Source of the DNA: Collinsella aerofaciens
GTDB lineage: Bacteria; Actinomycetota; Coriobacteriia; Coriobacteriales; Coriobacteriaceae
DNA: 30,390 bases
Direction: 5' to 3'
Assembly: GCA_030841765.1 (NCBI GenBank)
Contig: JAUUSS010000013.1
Coordinates: 1 to 30,390 of the forward strand
The notes under the pieces were generated by a model that saw nothing but the letters and a program-made list of their open reading frames with translations, did not search any database and had not been told where the DNA came from. Positions 22,151-30,390 of the stretch are shown piece after piece; position 1 is the first letter of the stretch, and every line of letters begins with the position of its first letter. Position numbers and translations under genes: made by a program.

Positions 22151-23482
22151 ATGAAGTACTTTGGCACCGACGGCTTTCGCGGTGAGGCTAACGTTGGGCT
22201 GACGGTAGAGCACGCTTATAAGATTGGCCGTTTTGTGGGCTGGTATTACGGCGCCAACCGCGAGCGCAAGGCGCGCGTCATCGTGGGTAAGGACACGCGT
22301 CGCTCGAGTTATATGTTCGAGGCGGCGCTGGTGAGTGGCCTGGTCGCGAGCGGTGCGGACGCCTATATGCTGCACGTGATCCCCACGCCGGGTGTAGCGC
22401 ATCAGACCGTGGAAGGCTGCTTCGATTGCGGCATCATGATCAGCGCGAGCCACAACTCGTTTTGCGATAACGGCATTAAGCTCGTCAATAGCGACGGTTT
22501 TAAGATGGACGAGGACGTACTGGAGCTCATCGAGGACTACGTCGATGGCAAGAGCGAGGTGCCACTGGCCACGGGCAACCACATCGGCGCCACGGTGGAC
22601 TACATGCAGGGCCGCAACCGCTACATTGCCTCGCTCATCGCCAGCGCGAACTTTTCGCTGCAGGGCGTCAAGATCGGCATCGACTGCGCCAACGGCTCGG
22701 CGTCCTCGGTGGCCAAGCCGGTGTTCGACGCGCTGGGCGCCGACGTGCGCGTGATCAATGCCGCGCCTGATGGTTTTAACATCAACGTCGACTGCGGCTC
22801 CACGCATGTGGAGCGTCTGCAGCGCCACGTGGTGGAGCAGGGCCTGGACGTGGGCTTTGCCTATGACGGCGATGCCGACCGCTGCCTGGCCGTGGACGAG
22901 CGCGGCCGCGTGGTCGATGGCGACCAGATCCTGTACGTGTGCGGCGTGTACCTGAACAAGCACGGTCGCCTTTCGGGCGGTACCGTGGTTCCGACGATTG
23001 CCAGCAACTTTGGCCTGATCAAGTCGTTGGAGCTTGCCGGCCTAAGTGCCGTGACCAGCGGTGTGGGCGACCGTCACGTGTATGCCAAGATGCGCGAGGG
23101 CGGTTACAGCCTAGGCGGCGATCAGACGGGCCATACGATCTTTGGCGATATCGAGCGCACGGGCGACGGCATTATGACCTCGCTGCGCGTGATGGAAGTG
23201 ATCCGCGCCGAGCGCGAGACGCTCTCGCAGCTCACGGCTCCGTGCAAGCTGCTACCGCAGGCGCGGGTGGCCGTGCGCGTGGCGGACAAGGACGCCGCGC
23301 TCGAGAACATGGGCGTGCAGAACGCCATCGCCGAGGCCGAGGCTGCGCTGGCAGGCGAGGGCCGCGTGCTCGTGCGCAAGAGCGGAACCGAGTCGGTTAT
23401 CCGCGTGCTGGCCGAGGCGCCCGACCAAGCATCCGCCGATGCCGCCATGAAGCGCATCGCCAACGCGCTCGAGGCTCTGTAA
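22151..23482 (+). CDS. glmM: phosphoglucosamine mutase GlmM
   Basis: Converts glucosamine-6-phosphate to glucosamine-1-phosphate, feeding UDP-GlcNAc synthesis for peptidoglycan. Length is 443 aa, normal for the family. The N-terminus KYFGTDGFRGEAN is diagnostic. The phosphorylated serine is Ser100 in GIMISASHNSFCDNGIK; the metal-binding loop is DGDADR at about 239-244; the sugar-binding loop is GGDQTGH; the phosphate-binding loop near the C-terminus is RKSGTESVIRV. All catalytic parts are intact. AAGGAGAG before ATG 22151 is a strong ribosome binding site. It ends in a short dispersed repeat and a terminator shared with the convergent M32 gene. Confidence 0.96.
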   Translation: MKYFGTDGFRGEANVGLTVEHAYKIGRFVGWYYGANRERKARVIVGKDTRRSSYMFEAALVSGLVASGADAYMLHVIPTPGVAHQTVEGCFDCGIMISASHNSFCDNGIKLVNSDGFKMDEDVLELIEDYVDGKSEVPLATGNHIGATVDYMQGRNRYIASLIASANFSLQGVKIGIDCANGSASSVAKPVFDALGADVRVINAAPDGFNINVDCGSTHVERLQRHVVEQGLDVGFAYDGDADRCLAVDERGRVVDGDQILYVCGVYLNKHGRLSGGTVVPTIASNFGLIKSLELAGLSAVTSGVGDRHVYAKMREGGYSLGGDQTGHTIFGDIERTGDGIMTSLRVMEVIRAERETLSQLTAPCKLLPQARVAVRVADKDAALENMGVQNAIAEAEAALAGEGRVLVRKSGTESVIRVLAEAPDQASADAAMKRIANALEAL

Positions 23483-23514
23483 GGTAGTCATTGGGGACGT
23501 TCTTAAACGACTAG
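23483..23514 (+). repeat. second copy of the 93-120 repeat arm
   Basis: GGTAGTCATTGGGGACGTTC followed by TTAAACGACTAG matches one arm and loop start of the inverted repeat at 93-144, with only the second arm missing. It begins directly after the glmM stop codon. Confidence 0.75.
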
Positions 23515-23518
23515 GTGG

Positions 23519-23557
23519 AAAGGGGGCGCCGCGGATTGGTTCCGCGGCGTCCCCTTT
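23519..23557. terminator. bidirectional terminator, glmM and M32
   Basis: Stem of about 16 bp (23519-23535 with 23541-23557, one bulge or mismatch), flanked by AAA on the left and TTT on the right, between convergent genes ending at 23482 (+) and 23580 (-). Confidence 0.85.
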
Positions 23558-23579
23558 GCGTTGGCGTGTCGGTTATGCC

Positions 23580-25163
23580 TTACAGCTCGTAGAGCGTGGT
23601 GAACTTGTCCTGCAGGTAGCTGCAGTAGTAGCGGGCATCGAATGCCATGCCGCAGGCGCCCTTGATGAGCTCCGGCGCGTCCTTGGCGCGTCCCCACTGC
23701 CAAATGCGCTCGCCCAGCCAGGCGCGAACGGGCGCAAGGTCGCCGCTCGCGCAGGCGCCGGTAAGGTCGACGCCGTCGCGGCACATGGCCGGCACGAACA
23801 TGGCGTCGTAGGCGCTGCCCAGCGCATAGGTGGGGAAGTAGCCAAACGAGCCGCCGCTCCAGTGCGTATCCTGCAGGCAACCACGCGTGTCGTCGGGAAC
23901 GGGGATGCCCAGGTACTCGTTCATAAAGCGATTCCAAAGCGCGGGGATATCCTTGGCTGTGGCCTCGCCGGCAAACAGCATGCGCTCGATCTCGTAGCGC
24001 ACCATAACGTGCAGCGGATAGGTGAGCTCGTCGGCCTCGGTGCGGATCAACGACGGCTGCGCGATGTTCACGGCGCGGTAGAGCGTGTCCTCGTCGACGT
24101 CGTCGTAGACCTCGGACGCGTGGCGGCGCAGCACCTCGAGCAGCGGTCCCATAAAGGCGCGGCTGCGACCCACGGTGTTCTCGAAAAAGCGGCTCTGGCT
24201 CTCGTGGATGCCCATGGAGGTGCCGCCCTCAAGACAGGTGCGCGCATAGGCGGGATTGACGCCCAGCTCGTACATGGCATGTCCCGCCTCGTGGATGATG
24301 CTGTAGACGTTGGAGATGCAATCGTTCTCGTAGATGTGTGTCGCGATGCGCGCGTCACCCACGGCAAAGCCCTCGCTAAACGGGTGTTCGGTAAAGGCAA
24401 GCGTGGTGTCGTTCAGGTTCAGGCCGACGAGCTTCATAAGGTCGAAGCTCATGGCGCGCTGGGCGGCCTCGGGCACGCGGGCGTGCAAAAAGTCGGCAGC
24501 GGGCTGCTGGCCGCGCTCGCCGATGGCGTGCACGAGCGGCACGACCGTGGCCTTGACCTCCTCGCAAAACGCGTCGAAGCTCTCGGCAGAAAGGCCGCGC
24601 TCGTACTGGTCGAGCCAAACGTCGTATGGGTCGCGCTTGGGGTCCATGAGTTCGGCCTGATGCTTAAGTTGGGCGACGATTCTATCCACATAGGGCTCAA
24701 AGCTCGCCCAGTCGTTGGCCGTCTTGGCCTTATGCCACACGGCGTCGGCCTCGCAGGTGAGCCTGGTCCAGGCCTCGGCCTCCTCGGTAGGAATAACGCT
24801 TGCCTCGCGCTGGTCGCGGCCGAGCACGCGAATCTCGTCGAGCAGCTGCGGGTCGTCTACGTGTCCGCCTGCAACCGTCTCGCGCGCTAACGAGCGTACG
24901 AGCTCAACGGACTTCTCGCTGGTCAGTAGCTTGTGATGCTCGCCGGCAAGCGTGCCCATGGCGTCGGCACGGGCGGCAGCACCGTTGGCAGGAGCAATCG
25001 TCGCTCCATCGAACTCGGCAATCTTGAGCAGGTACTCGCGAGTCCACAGCTTGCCCTCGAGTTTGCGGAACTTTTTGACGGCCTTGTCGACTTTAGCGGC
25101 CTTGACGCCCTTGGCGGCCTTTGCCACGGCGGCCTTGGCCTTCTTATCGAGTTTCTTTCCCAT
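23580..25163 (-). CDS. M32 carboxypeptidase (Taq type)
   Basis: Zinc metallocarboxypeptidase of 527 aa, family M32, removing C-terminal residues from peptides in the cytosol. The zinc site is HEAGH (SIIHEAGHAMYELGVNP), with the downstream Glu in GIHESQSRFFEN. Other family blocks are present: the DPYDVWLDQYERG region, DTHWSGGSFGYFPTYALGS and the final YCSYLQDKF. The first 35 residues are an unusual Lys/Ala-rich repeat-like extension (KKAKAAVAKAAKG, KAAKVDKAVKKF) before the family core, probably helical. AAGGA lies 6 nt before ATG 25163. Monocistronic, divergent from the T-box/pheS unit. Confidence 0.94.
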   Translation of the reverse strand: MGKKLDKKAKAAVAKAAKGVKAAKVDKAVKKFRKLEGKLWTREYLLKIAEFDGATIAPANGAAARADAMGTLAGEHHKLLTSEKSVELVRSLARETVAGGHVDDPQLLDEIRVLGRDQREASVIPTEEAEAWTRLTCEADAVWHKAKTANDWASFEPYVDRIVAQLKHQAELMDPKRDPYDVWLDQYERGLSAESFDAFCEEVKATVVPLVHAIGERGQQPAADFLHARVPEAAQRAMSFDLMKLVGLNLNDTTLAFTEHPFSEGFAVGDARIATHIYENDCISNVYSIIHEAGHAMYELGVNPAYARTCLEGGTSMGIHESQSRFFENTVGRSRAFMGPLLEVLRRHASEVYDDVDEDTLYRAVNIAQPSLIRTEADELTYPLHVMVRYEIERMLFAGEATAKDIPALWNRFMNEYLGIPVPDDTRGCLQDTHWSGGSFGYFPTYALGSAYDAMFVPAMCRDGVDLTGACASGDLAPVRAWLGERIWQWGRAKDAPELIKGACGMAFDARYYCSYLQDKFTTLYEL

Positions 25164-25281
25164 ACCGTATCCTTAATCTCGCAGGCCGAGCGTCGCAAGC
25201 GGGTGCGCGGCCAGTTTGCACAGCTACCTGCCTTGTACCCAGCGCGAACAAAACGGAACGCGGCGATGCGCTCGCGAAATG

Positions 25282-25290
25282 TGTTATCCT
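25282..25290 (+). promoter_or_regulatory. possible extended -10 promoter for pheST
   Basis: TGTTATCCT at 25282-25290 fits an extended -10 (TGN plus TATCCT). No clear -35 hexamer is seen. The T-box leader begins shortly after. Confidence 0.4.
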
Positions 25291-25295
25291 ATAGC

Positions 25296-25581
25296 CCAAT
25301 GCGTTGACGGAGAGGGTTTTGCCCGCCGCGTCGCCGGCAAGAGAGGGAAGGTCATGGGCTGCAAGCCTTCCTGCGGTGGCAAGGGCCAAGCGTTCACTCC
25401 CGAGCAGCGACCTCAACGGGCACGCGGCCGGCGGCAGCGAGGCCCCAGTAGGGAAGCCGTGAGCCTCGCGATAAGGGGCGCAGAGTGGGCGCGGCGGGCC
25501 AGACATCCGCCGGGTCAAACAAGGTGGTACCGCGGAATTTAACCGTCCTTGGGCAATGCACATGCCCGAGGGCGGTTTTTT
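25296..25581 (+). promoter_or_regulatory. T-box riboswitch leader of pheST
   Basis: The T-box sequence AAGGTGGTACCGCGG is at 25521-25535. It is followed by an intrinsic terminator (25541-25555 with 25563-25577, then TTTTTT), which the T-box bulge would disrupt as an antiterminator when uncharged tRNA binds. Stem I seems closed by CGTTGA near 25302 with TCAACG near 25413, and holds GGAAGG/CCTTCC distally. A UUC triplet followed by A at 25393-25395 on the 3' side is the likely Phe specifier codon. The specifier placement is a hand fold and tentative; the T-box and terminator are clear. Confidence 0.9.
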
Positions 25582-25666
25582 GTTACCGAACCGGGCCGCG
25601 CATCCGCAGCATCGGGCGGCGTCAGCCGTCCCGGAGCGCGGATGCGCGAGAGACGAAAGGGAAGAC

Positions 25667-26743
25667 ATGAGTCTGATTGATGATCTGGTCAAACTCGAGG
25701 AAGAGGCCAAGGAGCTCGTCGCAGGCGCCGACGACGCCGAGAAGCTCGAGGCCGCGCGCGTCGCGCTGCTCGGCCGCAAGGGCCGCATCACCGGCCTGAT
25801 GCGCATGATGGGCAAGCTCGCCCCCGAGGATCGTCCCGTTATGGGCAAGCGCGCCAACGAGATGCGCCAGCTGATCGAGGGCATGCTCGACGAGCGCACG
25901 ACCGAGATGAAGGCCGCCGCCCTCAAGCACGCACTCGAGCACGAGGCCGTCGACATCACGCTGCCGGGCATCCGTCCGCAGATCGGTCACCAGCACCTGA
26001 TTAAGCAGATCATCGAGGAGGCCGAGGACATCTTCTGCGGCATCGGCTACACCGTCGAGTCCGGCCCCATGGTCGACACCTCCTACTACAACTTCACCGC
26101 ACTTAACGCGCCCATGGATCACCCGAGCCGCTCGGCCCGCGATACCTTCTACGTGGTCGACAACAACCCCGGCAGCGTCGCGCACCCCGAGGCTCACGCC
26201 CACGGCGAGTCCGACGTGCTGCTGCGCACCCAGACCTCGGGTGTGCAGATCCACACCATGGAGTCGCAGAAGCCGCCCATCTACATGATCTGCCCGGGTA
26301 CCGTCTACCGTCCCGACACGGCCGACGCCTGCCACCTGCCGCAGTTCAACCAGATTGAGGGCCTGGTCGTCGACGAGGGCATCACCTTTGGCGATCTTAA
26401 GGGCACGCTCGACTACTTTGTTAAGTGCATGTTTGGCGAGGATCGCAAGACGCGTTACCGCCCGCACTTCTTCCCCTTCACCGAGCCTTCCTGCGAGGTG
26501 GACGTGAGCTGCCACGTGTGCGGCGGCAAGGGCTGCAACTTCTGCAAGCACAGCGGCTGGATCGAGATCCTGGGCTGCGGCATGGTCGACCCCAACGTCC
26601 TGATCAACTGCGGCATCGACCCCGAGAAGTACACCGGCTTCGCCTTTGGTATTGGCGCCGAGCGCGTCGCGGCACTGCGCTACGACCTGCCCGACCTCAG
26701 AACGCTGATGACTGGCGATATGCGCTTCCTGAACCAATTTTAG
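25667..26743 (+). CDS. pheS: phenylalanyl-tRNA synthetase alpha subunit
   Basis: Catalytic subunit of 358 aa; with PheT it forms the alpha2-beta2 enzyme charging tRNA-Phe. The N-terminal coiled-coil (about 1-85) binds tRNA. The class II core shows PGIRPQIGHQHLI, the motif 2 region (LLRTQTSGVQIHTM, GTVYRPDTADACHLPQFNQIEGL) and motif 3 (GFAFGIGAERVAALRY). The Cys-rich insert CHVCGGKGCNFCKHSGW is common in this subfamily. The open frame extends upstream into the T-box leader, but AAAGGGAAG before ATG 25667 and family length fix the start here. Controlled by the T-box at 25296-25581. Confidence 0.97.
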   Translation: MSLIDDLVKLEEEAKELVAGADDAEKLEAARVALLGRKGRITGLMRMMGKLAPEDRPVMGKRANEMRQLIEGMLDERTTEMKAAALKHALEHEAVDITLPGIRPQIGHQHLIKQIIEEAEDIFCGIGYTVESGPMVDTSYYNFTALNAPMDHPSRSARDTFYVVDNNPGSVAHPEAHAHGESDVLLRTQTSGVQIHTMESQKPPIYMICPGTVYRPDTADACHLPQFNQIEGLVVDEGITFGDLKGTLDYFVKCMFGEDRKTRYRPHFFPFTEPSCEVDVSCHVCGGKGCNFCKHSGWIEILGCGMVDPNVLINCGIDPEKYTGFAFGIGAERVAALRYDLPDLRTLMTGDMRFLNQF

Positions 26744-26842
26744 GCTTGCCCAGGCACCCCATCTTGGCGTTCAAACCGTCGCTCGCGTACCTTTAGTACG
26801 CGTCGCTCCTCTTTCACGCCAACCTGGGGCACCTGGACAACC
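26744..26842. repeat. 99-nt palindrome between pheS and pheT
   Basis: Two 47-nt halves (26744-26790 and 26796-26842) are imperfect reverse complements around the 5-nt centre CTTTA. Best-matched parts are GCGTAC/GTACGC at the centre, TTGGCGT/ACGCCAA and CCAGG..CCCCA/TGGGG..CCTGG outside. It begins immediately after the pheS stop codon. It lacks a U-tract, so read-through to pheT is plausible. The full pheS-pheT gap is 162 nt. Confidence 0.8.
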
Positions 26843-26905
26843 CTAAGGCGAACGTCTTCATTTGATACCCCTCCCTATGCGGAGATTAAGAACTAGGAGA
26901 GCTAT

Positions 26906-29359
26906 ATGCGCGTTTCTTACGACTGGCTCAAGACCATGATCGATATTCCGGAGGATCCCAAGACCCTTTCGGACGAATATATCCGTACCGGCACCGAGGT
27001 CGAGGCGATCGACACCGTGGGCGAGTCCTTCGACCACGTGGTGACCGCCCAGGTGCTCACCAAGACCCCGCACCCCGATAGCGACCACATGTATGTGTGC
27101 TCGGTCGACGTGGGTGACAAGAACCTCGACGCCGACGGCAACCCCGCTCCGCTGCAGATCGTCTGCGGCGCGCAGAACTTCGAGGCCGGTGACCACATCG
27201 TCGCGGCCATGATCGGCGCTGTCCTGCCCGGCGGCGTCAAGATCAAGAAGAGCAAGCTTCGCGGCGTCGTGTCCATGGGCATGAACTGCTCCGCGCGCGA
27301 GCTCGGCTTGGGCGGCGACCACTCCGGCATCATGATCCTGCCCGAGGATACGCCCTGCGGCATGCCGTTTGCCGAGTACGTGGGCTCGAGCGACACCGTG
27401 CTCGACTGCGAGATCACGCCCAACCGTCCCGATTGCCTGTCCATGATCGGCATGGCCCGCGAGACCGGCGCCATCTTCGACCGCGATTTCCACGTTGAGC
27501 TGCCCGCCATCAAGGCCGAGACCGGCCGCGCGACCGACGACGAGCTTTCGGTCGAGATTGCCGACGAGGGCCTGTGCGACCGCTACGTTGCCCGCATCGT
27601 GCGCAACGTCAAGGTCGGCCCGTCGCCCGACTGGATGGTCAAGCGCCTTAACGCCTTGGGCGTGCGCCCGCACAACAACATCGTCGACATCACCAACTAT
27701 GTGATGATGCTCACCGGTCAGCCGCTGCACGCCTTTGACCTGGACACCTTTGCCGAGCGCGATGGCCACCGTCGTGTGGTGGTTCGCGCCGCCCAGCAGG
27801 ACGAGAAGTTCACGACGCTCGACGGCGAGGAGCGCACGCTTGACGCCGGCATGGGCCTCATCACCGACGGCGAGCGCCCCGTGGCGTTGGCCGGTGTTAT
27901 GGGTGGCATGGATTCCGAGATCGAGGACGATACCGTTGACGTGATGGTCGAGAGCGCCTGCTTCAATGCCGGCCGCACCTCGCACACCAGCCGCGACCTT
28001 TCGCTGATCTCCGACGCCTCCATTCGCTTTGAGCGCCAGGTCGACGAGACCGGCTGCGTGGATGTCGCCAACGTTACCTGCGCGCTGATCGAGGAGATCG
28101 CCGGCGGCGAGGTTGCTCCCGGCTATGTCGACGTTTTCCCCGCGCCCAAGACCATCGACAGCATTAAGCTGCGCCTGGCCCGCGTGCACGCCATCTGCGG
28201 TGCCGACATCGAGCCCGACTTTATCGAGCGCTCGCTCACCCGCCTGGGCTGCACCGTCGAGCGCGACGGCGAGGACTTTATGGTCACGCCGCCGAGCTTC
28301 CGTCCCGACCTGCCGCGTGAGATCGACCTGATCGAGGAGGTTCTGCGCCTGTGGGGCATGGGTCGCGTCACGGCGACCATTCCGGCTGCCAAGAACCACA
28401 TCGGCGGCCTGACTCGCGAGCAGAAGCTCACCCGCAAGGTCGGCGAGATCCTGCGCGCCTGCGGCCTCAACGAGACCACGACCTTTGGCTTTGCCGCTCC
28501 GGGCGACCTGGAGAAGATCGGCATGTCCACCGAGGGCCGCGGCTGCCCCGTGGTGCTCATGAACCCGCTGGTGGCCGAGCAGACCGAGATGCGCCGCTCG
28601 CTGCTGCCGGGTCTGCTGCAGTCCGTTGCCTATAACGAGGCGCACGGTACGCCCAACGTACACCTGTACGAGGTCGGCAGCCTGTTCCATGGCCGCGAGA
28701 ACGCCAGCCTGCCCAAGGAGACCAAGTCCGTCGCGGGCGTGCTCTCGGGCCAGTGGAGCGAGCAGTCTTGGAGCATGAAGTACCGCAAGCTGCGTTTCTT
28801 CTTTGGCAAGGGCATCGTCGAGGAGCTGCTCGCCCAGCTGCGCATCGAGAAGGTTCGCTTCCGTCCCGTCGAGGGCGAGGGCTATGCCTTCCTGCAGCCG
28901 GGTCGTGCTGCCGAGGTCCTGTCCGGCGGCACCGTGCTGGGTTGGGTCGGCGAGATCCACCCCGAGGCGCGCGAGGCTATGGGCATTGACGAGGTCGTCG
29001 TCGCCTTTGAGCTCGACTTGGATAAGCTGATCAAGGGCGCCCGCAACCAGGAGAACTACCGTGAGTTCTCGCAGTACCCGGCCGTTGAGCACGACCTCGC
29101 TATCGTGGTTGACAACACTGTGACCTGCGAGGATCTTGAGCGTCGTATTACGAGTGCCGGCGGCAAGCTGCTCGAGGGCGTGCGCCTGTTCGATGTCTAC
29201 CGCGATCCGGTCCGCATCGGCAAGGGCAAGAAATCCATGGCCTTTGCGCTTACGTATCGCTCCGACGACCACACGCTCACCAGCGAAGAGGTCGAAAAGG
29301 CGCACCAGAAGATCGTCACCAAGGTGTGCAAGGGCGTAAACGGCGAGGTCCGCGGCTAG
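26906..29359 (+). CDS. pheT: phenylalanyl-tRNA synthetase beta subunit
   Basis: Beta subunit of 817 aa, handling tRNA binding and editing of Tyr-tRNA-Phe. Domains in order: N-terminal MRVSYDWLKTMIDIP, an EMAP-like OB-fold tRNA-binding domain (about 40-150, with KTPHPDSDHMYVCSVDVG and LRGVVSMGMNCS), B3/B4 editing domain (about 210-390, NNIVDITNYVM, GQPLHAFD), B5 domain (about 405-475), a catalytic-like core containing LLPGLLQSVAYN, and a C-terminal FDX-ACB anticodon-binding domain (from about 720, EFSQYPAVEHDLAIVV). All domains are complete. AGGAG at 26894-26898 precedes ATG 26906. Normally cotranscribed with pheS, here across a large palindrome. Confidence 0.97.
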   Translation: MRVSYDWLKTMIDIPEDPKTLSDEYIRTGTEVEAIDTVGESFDHVVTAQVLTKTPHPDSDHMYVCSVDVGDKNLDADGNPAPLQIVCGAQNFEAGDHIVAAMIGAVLPGGVKIKKSKLRGVVSMGMNCSARELGLGGDHSGIMILPEDTPCGMPFAEYVGSSDTVLDCEITPNRPDCLSMIGMARETGAIFDRDFHVELPAIKAETGRATDDELSVEIADEGLCDRYVARIVRNVKVGPSPDWMVKRLNALGVRPHNNIVDITNYVMMLTGQPLHAFDLDTFAERDGHRRVVVRAAQQDEKFTTLDGEERTLDAGMGLITDGERPVALAGVMGGMDSEIEDDTVDVMVESACFNAGRTSHTSRDLSLISDASIRFERQVDETGCVDVANVTCALIEEIAGGEVAPGYVDVFPAPKTIDSIKLRLARVHAICGADIEPDFIERSLTRLGCTVERDGEDFMVTPPSFRPDLPREIDLIEEVLRLWGMGRVTATIPAAKNHIGGLTREQKLTRKVGEILRACGLNETTTFGFAAPGDLEKIGMSTEGRGCPVVLMNPLVAEQTEMRRSLLPGLLQSVAYNEAHGTPNVHLYEVGSLFHGRENASLPKETKSVAGVLSGQWSEQSWSMKYRKLRFFFGKGIVEELLAQLRIEKVRFRPVEGEGYAFLQPGRAAEVLSGGTVLGWVGEIHPEAREAMGIDEVVVAFELDLDKLIKGARNQENYREFSQYPAVEHDLAIVVDNTVTCEDLERRITSAGGKLLEGVRLFDVYRDPVRIGKGKKSMAFALTYRSDDHTLTSEEVEKAHQKIVTKVCKGVNGEVRG

Positions 29360-29466
29360 GTCCTGCGCCGGATATAGACCAGCGTCGGCTGCCGCCGAGT
29401 CTTACGTGACTGCTGTTTTCGGTATAAGGCACCGTTGAGCCTTCATATATGACACGCGCATTACAT

Positions 29467-29501
29467 AACGGCGTGCTGCTTTGTCGGCAGTGCGCCGTTT
29501 T
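29467..29501 (+). terminator. terminator of pheST
   Basis: Stem of 13 positions with two mismatches or wobbles (29467-29479 with 29487-29499), then TTTT. It lies about 110 nt after pheT; the 29360-29604 gap contains no other gene. Confidence 0.75.
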
Positions 29502-29509
29502 GCTATGAT
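29481..29509 (+). promoter_or_regulatory. possible cbiM promoter overlapping the terminator
   Basis: -35 TTGTCG (29481-29486), 17-nt spacer, -10 TATGAT (29504-29509) with an upstream TG giving an extended -10. The -35 lies in the loop of the pheST terminator. I could not find the conserved core of a cobalamin riboswitch between here and cbiM. Confidence 0.55.
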
Positions 29510-29604
29510 AGCCCGCGGCGTGTTACGAATCTGACAATGCGTAACACTGACAAGGTGATTCAAGCGGCGTTGCAATTCTGTGCGTCGATAACCGGGAGGC
29601 GTAT

Positions 29605-30390
29605 ATGCACATTCCAGATAACTACCTGTCCCCGCAGACCGATGCCGTTATGGCGGTGGCGATGGTGCCCGTTTGGGTCCATTGCATCAAAAAGGTACGC
29701 GCCACGCTCGATCGCGAGCACATGGCTTTCCTGGGCATCTGCGCTGCGTTCTCCTTCTTGCTCATGATGTTTAACGTGCCGCTGCCCGGCGGCACCACGG
29801 GTCACGCCGTCGGCGGTGCACTCATCGCGCTGCTGCTGGGCCCCGAGGCCGCGGCCATTGCGGTTTCGGTCGCACTGGCACTGCAGGCGCTGCTGTTTGG
29901 CGACGGCGGCATCCTGTCCTTTGGAGCCAACTGCTTTAACATGGCATTTGTGCTGCCGTTTGTGGCAGCCATCGTGTTCCGTGCGCTCAACGGCCGCCTG
30001 CACGACAAGAGCTGGGGCACTTCGGTTTCTGCCATCGTGAGCGGCTGGATCGGCTTGTGCGTGGCTGCCCTGTGCGCTGCCATCGAGTTCGGCATTCAGC
30101 CGATGCTCTTCACCAACGCCTCGGGTGCCCCGCTATACTGCCCCTTCCCGCTGTCTGTTTCCATTCCGGCCATGTTGATTCCGCACATGCTGGTAGCCGG
30201 TGTGGTCGAGGGCGTGGCGACTGCCGCGATCTACGGCTTTATCAAGAAGACGGCGCCGGGCGTTATCGTCGGCCCCGAAGCCGCCGATGGACAGCTTACT
30301 GCCGAGGGCGCAGCCGCCAAGAAGACCTCGCTGGTCCCCACGCTCATCCTGGTCGCCGTGCTTGTCGTGGCCACGCCGCTGGGCCTGCTG
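29605..30390 (+). CDS. cbiM: CbiM-type cobalt/nickel ECF transporter, partial
   Basis: The first 262 codons of an integral membrane protein, cut by the right edge. The N-terminus MHIPDNYLSP matches the CbiM/NikM signature, where the amino terminus and His2 help bind the metal ion. Multiple hydrophobic helices follow (AFLGICAAFSFLLMMF, ALIALLLGPEAAAIAV, LFGDGGILSFGANCFNMAF), and HAVGGALIALLLGP and GDGGILSFGANCFN are typical of the S-component of cobalt or nickel uptake systems. The tail visible at the edge (SLVPTLILVAVLVVATPLG) may be the start of a fused CbiN/PDGLE-type segment. GGGAGG at 29594-29599 sets ATG 29605. The rest of the system (CbiQ, CbiO) is expected downstream, outside the window. 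Confidence 0.92.
   Translation, partial: MHIPDNYLSPQTDAVMAVAMVPVWVHCIKKVRATLDREHMAFLGICAAFSFLLMMFNVPLPGGTTGHAVGGALIALLLGPEAAAIAVSVALALQALLFGDGGILSFGANCFNMAFVLPFVAAIVFRALNGRLHDKSWGTSVSAIVSGWIGLCVAALCAAIEFGIQPMLFTNASGAPLYCPFPLSVSIPAMLIPHMLVAGVVEGVATAAIYGFIKKTAPGVIVGPEAADGQLTAEGAAAKKTSLVPTLILVAVLVVATPLGLL

Noticed and set aside
26858..29305. 815-codon minus-strand frame opposite pheT
   Set aside because: Antisense shadow of pheT, a clear and complete gene.

Overview
The window looks like a chromosomal segment of a high-GC actinobacterium, most likely a Coriobacteriia gut anaerobe of the Collinsella type. This is inferred from GC-rich codon use, gene content (HicDH-like lactate dehydrogenase, DUF4012 protein, T-box-controlled pheST, M32 peptidase, CbiM) and general protein character; no database search was possible. 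About 24 protein genes and one tRNA are supported.

Layout. (1) 1-6511 is metabolic and housekeeping: recQ and a GntR/UTRA regulator in tandem, then a FrlB-like SIS-domain sugar-phosphate enzyme behind a promoter carrying two near-identical operator candidates, a convergent L-2-hydroxyacid/lactate dehydrogenase, and metA whose active-site residue 111 is Glu, pointing to acetyl-CoA rather than succinyl-CoA. (2) 6512-18000 is an accessory, repeat-rich region. It holds an AbiEi-like protein with a PD-(D/E)XK-type C-terminus, 5-formyl-THF cyclo-ligase, a hicAB toxin-antitoxin pair, a large M16C zinc peptidase, an AlbA_2/HATPase/winged-helix protein behind a long repeated operator-like region, a hypothetical protein, an HNH endonuclease, a small zinc ribbon protein and a DUF5710 protein. 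(3) 18219-30390 returns to core genes: tRNA-Val(GAC), an EamA-type transporter, a membrane-anchored DUF4012 protein, glmM, an M32 carboxypeptidase, a T-box leader with pheS and pheT, and the start of cbiM, which runs off the right edge.

The most unusual structure is a family of intergenic repeats confined to the first 13.2 kb. A 22-nt unit (core GAGCGTGGATTWTCGGAC) occurs in short arrays, mostly in register, and these arrays lead into a 64-nt hairpin with 18-bp arms whose arm sequence is a variant of the same unit. There are three 64-nt hairpins of identical length (157-220, 6616-6679, 8071-8134) and a fourth locus (13019-13195) where the units themselves form nested inverted pairs. Two of these loci bracket the AbiEi/nuclease-like gene exactly. 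Other, unrelated palindromes are a pair of inverted 57-nt elements (BIME-like) at 9616-9785, an arm shared between 93-144 and 23483-23514, and a 99-nt palindrome starting right at the pheS stop codon.

How the parts work together: the GntR protein probably controls the SIS enzyme; metA opens methionine synthesis by the acetyl route; hicAB appears autoregulated by a dyad over its -10 box; pheST is controlled by uncharged tRNA-Phe through the T-box; glmM feeds cell-wall precursor synthesis. Several accessory genes (AbiEi-like nuclease, HicAB, AlbA_2 ATPase, HNH enzyme) belong to families often tied to defence or mobile-element conflict, but none forms a recognisable complete defence operon here.
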